The position numbers and the translations under genes are program-made. Source: Ashinkailepas kermadecensis (taxonomy: Eukaryota > Arthropoda > Thecostraca > Neolepadidae). From it: a stretch of 64,000 nucleotides of DNA. Positions 10,870 through 21,689 of the stretch are shown here, one piece after another. Positions within the stretch are counted from its first letter, which is position 1. Each line of letters opens with the position of its first letter. The notes under the pieces are model-generated. The model saw nothing but the letters and a program-made list of their open reading frames with translations, was not told where the DNA came from and made no database searches. Location of the stretch: NCBI GenBank assembly GCA_034440615.1, contig JAOTOM010004013.1, positions 147,034-211,033 on the forward strand, read 5' to 3'.

Positions 10870-11982
10870 ACATTTGGAGGGCGGGCAGCTTCGTAGCCTA
10901 AGAACAGGCTCCACTGCCCACCTGCGATCGGAAACGAAGCGGAGGCCCGGCGCCCAGAGCGAGTTGTGGGCGTCAGGCCCGATCTTGTATGTGTAGGTGT
11001 ATATTTAAGTTAAAGCTTGGAAACCCTGAGAGGGGGAAAAACCAAGCTGCTTGGAAAAGGCGTAGGTAAGAAACCAAGCGCAATCTATAAGGAAACCGTC
11101 CGTTTTGTCCAAATTTGATCGGTCCCAGCCTACATAGTGTGAAATAACCTATATGTATGTGTTTTACAACGTCGGAGAGGCAGACGTGTGTAACGAAGTC
11201 ATATAGCTAACGAGGAGTGTAACGCGTGTCATATAGCATTTAACTTCACATCAATTCAACTTGGATCAGGTAACGTGTGGCAGAGAAATCAGATCAGTTC
11301 GGAAAGTTTGGTGTCATGTAAAAAGCGAAAAAGTAACTCGAGGAGTGCCGGGTGCTCATTCCCGAGGAGAGCCCGAAGCGAAATTTGTGTATGGATGCTG
11401 TTGAAATACTGTATAATAGCGTGACGATGAGGAGCATATGTTGGACAGGTAAGTAAGATAAGGGTGACAGTAATGCGGACTCTACATGTGTTACAAAGTG
11501 AAAGGCGGTGTGGTCGATACAAAAATATAATTGTGTGACAATCTGGTGTGTCCGAGGCGAAGTCTGGCGAGCACCACCTCGTTCAAACGGAAGTGCTGGT
11601 TGGAGGAGGACCAGTTGGAGAGTGTGGGCTTGACAGCATGTAGGTGTGTGGTGTTGTAACCAGCAGGCCTGGATATATTTCTTCAATACATTATTTGTTA
11701 GGGATAGAAGATCCCCGGGGGCACCGGAACTCCCTCGTTCGGGGGGAGGTCGATCGCGCCCGGACCATCCGCTCGATCGTTCTCCGGGATACGCCTATGT
11801 CCGTGGATCCAGAGGAGGGTGAGCTGAAGGTATGCGTGGTTGTCATTGTAGAGGTGTCGGATGGTGTGAAGTGTGAGGTGCGTGGTGTTGTGTATGGCCG
11901 CGAGGGCGTCCACGGAGGATCGTGAGTCAGTGCAGATTGTAGTAGGGGCAGTGATGTGTTGTGCAATGATGTGTTGGAGGCA
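10870..11982 (-). pseudogene. I-like LINE ORF2 C-terminus and 3' UTR (second piece)
   Basis: Minus-strand 3' part of a non-LTR retrotransposon of the RNase H-bearing I/Jockey group. From 11982 downward it reads the second half of an RNase H domain: TICTDSRSSVDAL with the third-motif aspartate, then LLWIHGHRRIPENDRAD with the fourth. Then come the C-terminal tail, in several frames, and a segment ending LLGNEHPALLELLFRFLHDT that aligns with LLNDEHPALHEHVFHFLSIT at the end of the ORF2 at 61413. Stop near 11289; the remainder to about 10870 is a presumed 3' UTR. The first half of the same RNase H lies at 21028-21455, separated by the 9-kb nest. At least two frameshifts make it a pseudogene. Confidence 0.8.
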
Positions 11983-12870
11983 AGTGAGTACATAGGCGTA
12001 GGAACAGGGGGGCCAGGGGGGCATGGCCCTCCCACTTTTCAAAATGGGGGGGGGCAACAATAGTAGCTGGCCCTCCCACTTTTGAGACATTTAAATTTAA
12101 TAAAAGGCAGCATGCACACACTTGAATATGTGAAAAAGTTCCTGCAATCCATAACTAAATAAAAGTTGCACATATCACATGGTAGCACTTCATGTTATAA
12201 GTCATACACACTTGGACATGACCTTAAAACAACGCAACTAATTCAGGAGATGATGTAATGCAACAGATGTATGGATATTCACACCTTATATTATGTTATG
12301 AAAAGACTATAAAGCAGATGATGTGCCAGCTAGTACCAAAATACATTCATACTAGAGTTTCACTGTGGATATTTTACTGTTAACATATTTAACATCGATT
12401 TCATTAATATTGCTTACAGTATACAATTGTAAAGGCTGAAGGCAGTAAGGTAACGCAATCAAGGTAAGACGTACAATTTGCACGTGAAGTTCCTTGCCTT
12501 GATATTACATAGCCATGTTTTATATATGGCCTTACTCCTAGCTGCCATACACTTCAACATTTACATGTATTTTGATCATTGAAGCATAAAATTACTGCCA
12601 CGATACATACACTGCGTGACTGTAGTATGAAATAAGAAGGTACACATTTCCTCATTTCAATGGATTTTCACAGTTTGGCACAGTACAAATATCCAACCTT
12701 TTCAGTGAGATGCCTGGGTATTATCGGTGCTGGTATCCAACATAGCAAAATACTTATTGCCATCATTTATTATGGTAGCATAGATGCAATAATGAAGTCC
12801 ACAACCTATTATATGAACTTCAATTGAGAGAACGCCTGTCAGAATCTCAGAATCCCCGAGAGGATTAGGC

Positions 12871-12980
12871 GCTCGTGGTGCGACCTGACAAGGTCACACG
12901 AGGAGTGATATGAAGAGTGATGATGTGACGAGTAACGAGCGATGCTTGTCATGTGACCTGAGAAGGCACATGACGAGCAT
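12871..12980. repeat. Two stem-loops
   Basis: ATGCTTGTCATGTG (12942-12955) pairs at 13 of 14 positions with CACATGACGAGCAT (12967-12980) across an 11-nt loop. Just upstream, a CTCGTG..GACCT segment (12872-12886) can pair imperfectly with AGGTCACACGAG (12891-12902). These lie in the non-coding left part of the 9-kb composite. Confidence 0.55.
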
Positions 12981-13411
12981 GGCAACTGACCAGAGTTGAT
13001 CTTCAGCTGGGTCACTGCGTAGTGACATTGACAGCACGTTAAACATTTAATTCAAATTATGTCGTTGAACAGAAATGGTTCGGTAAGATGGTGGTGCCAT
13101 GGTATATGTAACAATCTCTGCTTAGCAAAGACACTGATCTCGGAATCTATTCAATGAAGACATTTTGATTAGTAATACTAAAACACCGAATTACAACGGA
13201 GATTACTATCAAGGCTTTTCATCGTCCAGTGATCTGTACATCCAGGCTGAGATTTAACAACCCCGAAGATAATTAAATGAATTTAGACCAATTGCAGGGT
13301 GTATATTTCTGAACACTACTTGTGGCGCAAGCAGTTAAATGGGCATGGGAAAGTCCATTGTGTGCGATGTACTCCATAGACGTAATTCTTAAGCTATACA
13401 ATCATTGGGGC

Positions 13412-16085
13412 ATGCGCAGTGGCGTACCGAAGGAGGGGGGCATTGGAGCAGTCCTCCCCATGAGAGGTTGTGTGCCCCCAATAATCGCGCCTGAGTTCGG
13501 AAAAAATAGCGCCAGGCTCCCTAAAATCCTGCTGGTTTCCCCAACAATTGCACTGGGGCCCATACAAATCACCTTGGGGCCCAAAAAGTCGCGCAGGGGT
13601 CCCTGAAAATGACTGGGCCTCCCAAAATTCCACCAAGGCCCCTGAAAATCACATTGGGGCCTCACAAATCGTTCCTGGGACATCAAAATTACGCTGATGG
13701 CTCCCAAATGTGAGACCGGGCCCTTGAAAATACCACTGGGCCTCCAAAAAGTCGCGCCGGGACCCCGATAAGTCGCGCCAGGGCCACATGAAATCACATT
13801 AAGGCCTTAAAAAGTCGGACCGGGCCCCTGGAAATCACGCTTGGAGCAAAACGTTTCTCCGGTGCCCCCGAAAATGACGCTGAGCCCCAAAAAGACTGGC
13901 CGGGCCCTCGAAATCACGCTGGGTCCCAAAAGGTCGGGCCTGGGCCCCTGATAATCGCGCTGGGGGCACAAAAAGTTGGACCGGGGCCCCTGAAAACCAC
14001 GCTGGGAGCACAAAAAGTCGTGCCGTGGTTCTTGAAAATAACGATGGAGGTCGCAGAAACACGGGCTGGGCCGCTTAAAATCACGCTGGGGGGCCTCAAA
14101 AGGTCGCGCCTGGGCCCAGAAAATCACGCTGGGGCCCGAACAAACTCGTGCCGGTGTTCTTGAAAATCACAAAGGGGACTCAAAACGTTGGGCCGGAGCC
14201 ACTGAAAATCACGCTGAGCCTGAAGGTACCAAAAAGTCGCGCCCGGGCCCCTGAAAATCACGCTAGGGGCTCGACATGTCGCACCGGGGCCCCAAAAGTC
14301 TCATCGGGAACACCCAATAAATGAAGCCGGGGCAACGAAAAAAACAAACAATCTGGACATGGAAAATCACTCTGGGCTCCCAGCAATCGATCCAAAAGAA
14401 ACCAGATCGTGTTGGGCTCCCAAAGACCTGTCGAGGCCACTCAAATTCACGATAGGCTTCCCAACAAATGAAGACAGGGTAAAAAAATCGCACCTATACC
14501 CCAAAACGTCGCACCGCTGCCCTTGGAAAATCCTTTCCAAAAACTCATTCCTACCCGGAATGTTACTCTACGGCCACAAAAATTGCGTCAAAGACCCCAA
14601 AAACGCGTTTGGCTCCGGAAAAGAAGTGCCTTGGAGCACCGAAAAAAATGCACCGCGAGGCTGAAAAATCGTACCCAAAAATATCGCGCAAGAGACTTAC
14701 AAAATGCAAGTCGACCCCAAGAAAATCACAAAAGCGCTCCATCGAGTCGAGTCGAGCACCGGAAAATTCAGAGGCCCGAAGGAAAGTTCTCCTGAGGGCC
14801 ATTCTACTCTGAATGGTGCCATCGCTTGAAAAAAAAAACTCATTGAGCAGACGCAGTGGCACACCAAAGAGGCAAATGCCCCCTCCTCCATCCTGAAGAG
14901 GTGGGCTTCCAAGAACCCAAGAATCGCTTCGGGGTCCCCCAAAAAATGTTTCTGGGGCCCCATAAATTCGCGTCTGGGCCCCCAGAATTGGGGTTATAAA
15001 TATATACAACGGGCACCAAAAAACTTGCACCGAACCCGAAAATTTGCGCCGGGAACGCCAAATTCGTGCTGGAGCCTAGATAAGTACAACGCACTCCGTG
15101 AACTGGCGCCAAGTCTCACAAATATCGCGCTTTGGACCCAAAATTCCTGTCAGTAATCCCATAAATCCTGGTCGGGGCATCAAAAATTCCCCTAGGGGCT
15201 CCAAAAAATTTGCGTCGGTGGTCCCAACTAAGTACAGCGTGGCCCCCCAAAATCGCATCCAAACCCGACAAGGATCAAGCCGGAGCCCATTCAAAATAAA
15301 GAGAGATTCCGAAAAATGAATGTCCGAGCCAGGAAAATCGCTCCTTAGCTCAAACATCCCACTAGATGCCTTAACAAATTGCATACGGCATCGAAAAAGT
15401 ACCGGAGCTCGAAAAATCCCTGCGGGACACAAAGCAATGTCACCTGGGGCCAGAAAAATCAGGCCGTGGCTCGGATTTTACATAATTCAGGAGAAGTCAC
15501 CAAAAATTGCGTCTGGCCCAGAAAACTTGCGCCGGATCTCCCCCCCGGAACCACGCGCCTGGGCCAGAAAAGTCGCGACGGGACCCCGAGAAATTATACC
15601 TGAGCCCCCAACATCGTGCTGGGGTCACACAAATGTGAGCGAGAAAACCCAAATAAACACAGGGGGATCCTAAGAGCACAACTGGAGGGCGAAAATGCAC
15701 CTGGCCCTCCAAAGTGTACCGATTCTGGCAAAAGGTGGCAGGGCCTTAAAACATGTGTTGCAGCTCTAAATACACACCGGGAGCTTAAAAAACGCAATGG
15801 GGCACTCAAAGGACATCGGGGCCTTGATACCGCATGGGACCTCAAAAACAGGCTGGGGCCCTCAAAATTCGATACGGTCCTAGAAAAGGAACAAAATGAC
15901 CGAACACTAAATATACAATTAGGGGTCTGCGAAAACGCGCCGGTACCTAACAAAAAATATCGTCGGTGCACACAAACGCAACAAAACTCTAAAAAGAGCC
16001 GGGGTCGCAAAAATGTTCCGGGGCTCTAACAAAAATTGGCTGGAGCCCTAAAACATATCCGGAGACAAAGAAAAATGGAAAGGTC
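13412..16085. repeat. Degenerate ~21-bp A-tract/GC array, right copy
   Basis: Same family and orientation as 904-4035. It opens with CAGTGGCGTACCGAAGG plus a G-run/C-run hairpin, and a second such start lies at about 14850, so it may be two concatenated or nested copies. The clearest stretch is 13740-14160, where A-tracts near 13748, 13769, 13791, 13811, 13832 and 13849 are spaced 17-22 bp. Units alternate between GCCCCTGAAAATCACGCTGG and GCCCAAAAAGTCGCGCCGGG forms, giving a 42-bp dimer. Short ORFs across it are repeat artefacts. Confidence 0.8.
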
Positions 16086-16438
16086 CAAAAAAGAACACCT
16101 AACTAGAGCCTCAATTCCGTATCCAATCTGGGAGCGTATTTAACCAAAGAGATGAGGTGCATCAAAGCTCAGCGGTTATCCGGATTTCTTAGCCACCAGA
16201 AAACGTGGGAAGAAGAGAACTAATCATCGAATTGAATTCAGGATGGGCTCTTGTGGCTCTTAAGCCTGAACACGTTATGACCTTATGAGGTGCCGTTTGT
16301 TGCCACCTGTCAGCTATTTTGCGCTGAATTGTTGGTCCCCAAAATAAGCGCTTGCATTCCGTTTCAGCCGGGTGCTAAATGATGTAGTTGTGGCATTTCT
16401 TTTCAAGTGGCGGATATTCTAAGGTGCACGATGTGTAC

Positions 16439-19259
16439 TAGACAGAGACAGTTTGGACCAACCTACCACAACCACATTCGGCCCGGTTGGATTCTGAATC
16501 CATTTTGCGCGCTGATTTCAGAACCGTTTTTGTGTTTGCTCCAGGGTCATTAGAAATCAAAATGCTTAACTTTTGATCCTTCCTTTTGTCATATATGTAA
16601 TCCGTCTTCTATGAAGTATTGTTTAATCCATGAGTTGAAAGCAAAAGTGAATCCTTTGACAGACCGGGGAAGTGGCGGTGTTCAGTCAATGACGGGCAGT
16701 CTAACTGCTGACAGCTGGCAGCACGATGAGACGCCCAAATGGGAGCAAAGCTCCTCCTGCCAAGCTCAGATCTGGACCTGACAAGATATTCGGGATCAGG
16801 AGGCCCCTGCCCATCAACAAGCTGCCTCTGAATAAAGAGATAGGAAGTGCCCTGGCTTTCGAAGCTGAGCATGAGAGGATGAAGAAAGGGAAGAAGGATA
16901 TTGATAGCAAGGACGCCACTGAGAAGGTCACTGAGAAGGTTGTAGAAGTCTACAAGACTGCCAACATCCCTACAATAAGCAAGAAGAAGGTGAAGGAAAA
17001 GATGCAGAAGATGTGGCAGATGAGGAAAGAGAGTCTGAATGAGATAGCCAAGGACCAGACTGGTATGGACAGGAAGAGAAGGAAGAAGAAGAATGGCAAA
17101 GTGAAAAGGAAGTTCAAAGATATAGAGGAGGAACTGTTTGATGTAGCTGATGATGACAACGTTCCTGAGATGGAGAAGGAGTTTCTGGTCGCCCAGAGGA
17201 AGCGTGGGAGGGAGGGCTGTATTGGTGGAGTAGACATTATAGAGTCCGCCAGACTGCAGAAAACTAAAGAGAAGGAAGAAAAAGTAGCCAAGAAAAATGC
17301 TGAGAACAAAGAGGAGACAGAAAAGAGGAAGAGGAGAAGTGATGATGATGTGAAAAGAATGATGTCTAAAGTGGCAGTGGAAAACAGTGAGAGCGAGGAT
17401 GACAATGAAGAAAAGGATGTGAATGACAATGAGTACAAATGCCAGGTGAATAAGAAAGAGAAAACAGAGAAAAAGAAAAAGCAGAAGGAAGCAGAGGCTA
17501 AACTCGGTGAAACAGCAGATAGGTTCAAGATATCCAGTGATGCAGTGGCTCATGTCACAAACACCATCAGAGTGGCAGACAACACTATAACTGCAGGGGA
17601 TAAGAGTAAAGTGATCAATTCCAAGACAGTTGAGAGAGTAAGGAAGGAGTCTAGGGAGCAAAAGAAAGACAAATTTCGGGGGTTTGAGGCTAAAGGTCTG
17701 ATGGTGGACGAAAGGATCAATGACAACAAAGTAGAGGTTGGTGTAGGAGAGAAGAACCATAAAAGGTTTGCCACTGTAAGGAGTGAGGACTGTGCTGTCA
17801 TCGGGTACCCCGGCGAGGAGTTCCTGGGTCACGTGGCCCCGGTGGGGGGAGGGGGGTGGACCTGGCCACCAGCCTGGTGGGGTTCGTGGAGGAGTATCAA
17901 CGGGTATCAACATCGCCAGCCTGCAGGTGGTCTTTAGCGATGGTTGCAGCAAGATGGGCGGCTACAACCATGGGTTCATCGCTGAGTTCGAGAGGCTGGT
18001 GGGTTTGCCCCCTCCTCCACATCCACTGCATCGTCCACAGCCTGGAGAAGGTGTTCAACCACCTGTTCATCCACTACGCCGGCCCCACCACCGGCCCGGC
18101 CTCCTGGAGTGGGGAGGAGGCCAAGAGGCTCCAGGGCAATGTGTGGGACCTGCAGGTGGAGGAATTCGAGGCCATCCCCAGCCCCACCCTCAGGGCCCTG
18201 CTGGACGTCATCCCCCCCGCCGTCATGAAGGAGTTCAACCATGATACCAGATATCTGTTGGAGATGGCCGGGGCAGTGGAGTCTGGACAGCTGCAGGAGA
18301 GGTGGGCCAGGGCACGGGCTGGTGCAATGACCAACGCCCGGTGGCAGAACACGGAGAGCAGGGAGCTGCGGGTGTACATGAGCACGGCCACCCCCAGCGA
18401 GGCACAGAGACGCATGACCTCCTTCATCATCCACGTCTACGTGCCCTCCTTCCTGGAGATCAGGCAGAGGAACCTGCTGCTGGAGGGTCCCCGCCACCTG
18501 CTCACCATCGTCACCAGGGTCGTCACCTACTGCACCAAGGAGGAGGTGGACATGCTGAAGCCCTACCTCCAGTTCAACGCCTACTTCGCCCAACATGAGG
18601 TAGTGCTGGCCTCCCTGCTGGCCTCCAGGGAGAGGGAGGAGAGGGAGCAGGCCTTGGCCATCGTCAAGAAGCTGAGGACGAAGGAGCAGAGGAGCAAGAG
18701 GAAGACTGTAAGGAAAGTGAGGAACCCCGAGATCAACCTGGCGGCCACCAAGTTGTCCGAGCTGGTGGACCTGCAGAAGGCGACCCCCCCCTCCCATCCT
18801 GTTCCAACACACAGACCAGGAACTGGAACAGTTCCTGGAGGAGCCCTACTCAGAGCCAGGACTGCCCTGCACCACCACTGCAGTGGAGATGGGTGTGAAG
18901 ATGACCACGGAGGCGGCCACCATGGCCAGCGGGGCCTGGCAGCAGGACATGGTCACGTGGAACAGGCAGGAGGCCAGGAACAGGAACAAGTACAGGGGCA
19001 AGAAGGAGGAGTTCAGCTGCTGAGTTATATGGATAATGATTTACCAATGTTTTTTCATGTATTACACAATATATGTGCCTTCTTGCTACTCGATAGATTA
19101 CAAGTTAATACTTTGCCGAATGACAAAAGTTAAGCATTTTGACTTTTAATGACCCTAGAGCTAAAACAAAAACAGTTCTGAAATCAGCCGCAAAATGGAT
19201 TCAGAATCCAACCGGGCAGAATGTGGTTGTGGTAGGTTGGTCCAAACTGTCTCTGTCTA
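16439..19259 (+). mobile_element. 2.8-kb DNA transposon with transposase (element T1)
   Basis: 2,821-bp element flanked by the 8-bp duplication ATGTGTAC (16431-16438 and 19260-19267). Terminal inverted repeats are 139 bp (16439-16577 and 19121-19259), starting TAGACAGAGACAG. The two repeats are close to identical, suggesting recent activity compared with the LINEs around it. The single gene inside is on the plus strand. The duplication fits the hAT preference nTnnnnAn and resembles that of the element at 30907-35282. Confidence 0.9.
16726..19023 (+). CDS. DDE-type transposase of element T1
   Basis: Likely transposase of about 760 residues, read from the ATG at 16726 to TGA at 19021-19023 with three frame changes. 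The first 270 residues are rich in Lys and Glu, with long charged helices that may bind DNA. A conserved block follows (KVINSKTVERVRKESR near 17605, GLMVDERI near 17697). The probable catalytic core has SDGCSKMGGYNHG...E near 17938-17985, then IHCIVHSLE near 18025, ARWQNTESRELRVYMS near 18338, EGPRHLL near 18484 and NAYFAQHEVVLASLLAS near 18577. These align in order with the pseudogene at 31689-34470. Frame changes fall on homopolymers: the G-runs at 17845-17858, CCCCCTCC near 18008 and the C-run near 18785. The gene could be intact if those lengths are wrong. No intron evident. The family is a hAT-like RNase H fold by motif; I know no named family for it. Confidence 0.7.
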
Positions 19260-19282
19260 ATGTGTACTACAGATATGATTAA

Positions 19283-20294
19283 CACTCGCACGTCCGTCGG
19301 TCCGCGCCAACTTCGCATGTCCGGGGGGGGGGGCAGATGTCTGCCCCCCTAAGATCTCGAGAACTATGCTAGGTAGCGACAAACGAAAAACGGGTTTAGA
19401 TAGCTGGTGACAAGCTCTATCGAAAGTATTTCGGTCATTTTCTCGCTCAGGTCAATATTTAGGTCACTGGGTCATCATATGTCAAATTCGACCAGATCGG
19501 CTGGGACCCTCAGATATTGGCACATATCTCAGGACCTGTAACAGATAGAAACAAACTGCAAATGCTATTTGACAGCCCTTGAAATGTGCTATCGACATAC
19601 GCTGTGTAATTTAAGGTCAGATCAACAGATGGGTCACCGAAACAATGACCTCAGGTCAAGGTCATGGGGTAGAGTAGGGTGGTCATGTAATATATCAATC
19701 GACACGTCTTGGCGATACAAGCACAATGACCGTAATTTCAGCCTTCTAGCTCAATGCATTGCGATATAATGCGCAGAAATGTGCTAGTGATTTCAGGTGA
19801 CCTCAGCTGACCTTGGTGGGGCCACTGAGCAAAAATGTCAGCGATAGCATTGCGAATAGCTTCCAACTACACGCCATAACGGTTGGAGGTCATTCCGAGA
19901 GCAAATATGTAACCAGGAAACATTTGTATATTTTTCCATAGGCCTATAATGGGTAAGCCATGGCCACGACCTGACCTCAGGTCAACGCTACGAAAAAACC
20001 GTGATATACATATTATAGACCCTGATAAGATCATGACGTGATATAAGTTTGAAATCAATAGCCAAATTATTGTGGGAGTGATGCCACCTAGAACTCGGAG
20101 GGACGTTAGGTCACTTCGCCTGACCTGATGACCTGACTTGAGATGACCCAGGGTCAAACATTTCTGAGGATATGCGGAAAAGACCAATGAGCAGCCATGC
20201 GAGGTTTGGCCTTGCTAACCCGATTAGTATGGCGACAAAGTATGAAAAACCGCAGGGGGGGGCAGATATCTGCCCCCCCCCGGACGTGCGCGGG
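19283..20294. mobile_element. TTAA-flanked non-coding element, family 2 copy a
   Basis: 1,012 bp flanked by TTAA (19279-19282 and 20295-20298). Ends read CACTCGCACGTCCG and, reversed, CCCGCGCACGTCCG. Both ends have a G-run, the palindrome CAGATnTCTG and a C-run. The interior has no coding potential but many AGGTCA motifs in both orientations, with TCAAGGTCA at 19656-19664. The full-length copy at 48177-49192 is in the same orientation and only slightly diverged. It lies only 19 bp from the end of transposon T1. Confidence 0.9.
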
Positions 20295-21027
20295 TTAAGG
20301 TAACTGATCACCTACGTGTTGGAGTTAGGCCCTGAGGACGAACACCATACAATTATGTCAGCCTGCCAATCTTGGTCTGCCACACACCGGATCAAATAAT
20401 TTTCAACCAGCGATCACCCGTGTTTCCTGTTTCTCATCCTTTCCAGCATCAATCATGAGACTGCTTTTGCCATGGGCCAGCAAGTAAGCTACGTTCTTGC
20501 TTATTGTTTCTCCTCGCCAACATCGGTGAACATTTATAACGGGGGACATCTTAGAGACGTATTGTATCATATCATGGAAACAAGATCACACCACATACAC
20601 ATTAGTGAGGCTGTAATGAGCTTGCATCCCCCACACGCACATAGCGGAAGTTGAAGACATTTTGATTCAACAGTAATAGGTACATACTAATGGTTTCACT
20701 CGCACCAGGAAGATGAACCTATTATTACAAAATAATACATCAGCCGTAAAGGGAGTTCCAAGTTCACAGAGAAATGTGAAATTGCAAAAGTATTTATACT
20801 GCGATGATAGTTCTTTTTCAGTATCACATGCTGCTGCTATCCATAGGCGCGTCCAGGGGGCCTGCCCCCTCCCCCGTAGCGGTGAATGTTGTGTTCACTT
20901 TTCAAATTATCGGGTTCTCTACCCAAAAGTGCTCAGCCATGGTACTTTGCGAAATCGCTGGGTGTGTCCCTGCTGTTGACCCTGGCCCACCCACTTTTTC
21001 AGACGTTCGTACGCCTATGAGTGAGTA

Positions 21028-21455
21028 TGACGACTAATTCTGCTGCGTACACTGAATTATGAGGTGTTAATTTGGTTTGACCAGAGTCGGGCCCACCGCA
21101 CCGGGCGGCGCCCGTACCATTGCTGGTACGGGAGCCGTCAGTGTAAAAGATAGTGTGTTGTGGGTGGGTCTCTTGATATTGAAAAAATTGGACTTGAACG
21201 ACGATGGGGGTGAGTAGGAATTATTTTGTGCCTAAAGAGATTGGCCTCACCCCAGAGACTGGTTGTAGGTGCGGTGCAGTGTGCTTCGGTGATGAGGCGG
21301 AGTGCGTGATTTTGTGTGCATTCTAGTGATTTGGTGAGTGTGGGGATATATGATCGAAGATAAACGCATTGTATTCCAGGATTGAACGAATCAGGGCAGT
21401 ATACATTTTGTTAAGAGTAGTCCTGTATGCACCCCAGTCGCGGAGAATACTTACT
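21028..21455 (-). pseudogene. I-like LINE ORF2, RT thumb and start of RNase H (first piece)
   Basis: Minus-strand piece upstream of the 11982-11280 fragment in the same element. From 21455 downward it reads RDWGAYRTTLNKMYTALIRS, then SILEYNAF (thumb region), then IFYTDGS (first RNase H aspartate) and ends at SVYAAEL, which contains the second-motif glutamate, just before the 9-kb insertion. The insertion therefore sits just after the catalytic glutamate. The homology begins at about 21455, so this copy is 5'-truncated, the usual outcome of LINE integration. One in-frame stop is present. Confidence 0.8.
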
Positions 21456-21689
21456 TATTGATGCTTTTATATATGATTTATGATATACTTATTGGTCTAT
21501 TGATGAGGATACTTGCTTTTTACAATGGAGTTAGGATCACCTGCTATTTTGGTACAAATATTCTATGGAATGCACCCTCACCCAGCTTTGTATTACCTTT
21601 GAAAGAATCAAATGTTAGCAATGTCGTACTTGAAATACAAATATTCATGTGATTTCAGAATGTAAAAATATACTTTATAATTATAAAGA
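21456..21689. other. No feature recognised
   Basis: AT-rich 230-bp stretch between the 5'-truncated I-like LINE and the CR1-like LINE. No motif seen. Confidence 0.4.

Larger units (their letters stand above)
11991..21019. mobile_element. 9-kb composite insertion with 8-bp target duplication
   Basis: AGTGAGTA occurs immediately outside both ends (11983-11990 and 21020-21027). The termini are inverted repeats CATAGGCGTAGGAAC and CATAGGCGTACGAAC (14 of 15 match), each followed by G-rich/C-rich subterminal sequence with CCCACTTTT segments. An 8-bp duplication is typical of hAT elements. Removing the insertion and one duplication makes the split RNase H frame of the host LINE continuous. Most of the 9 kb is secondary: the 21-bp array (13412-16085), a DNA transposon (16439-19259) and a TTAA element (19283-20294). 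The original element was probably about 2-4 kb. Stretches at 12090-12840, 13026-13411, 16086-16438 and 20299-20840 hold no gene I recognise. Confidence 0.8.

Noticed and set aside
16609..17952. 447-codon minus-strand frame opposite the T1 transposase
   Set aside because: It mirrors the Lys/Glu-rich coding strand and is leucine/phenylalanine-rich with no domain; the plus-strand gene explains the openness.
17976..18812. 278-codon minus-strand frame
   Set aside because: Shadow of the GC-rich second half of the T1 transposase.
20841..21019. A separate 180-bp element with CATAGGCG-type ends
   Set aside because: Its left flank does not match the duplication on the right, while the right end pairs precisely with 11991; treated as the right end of the 9-kb composite.
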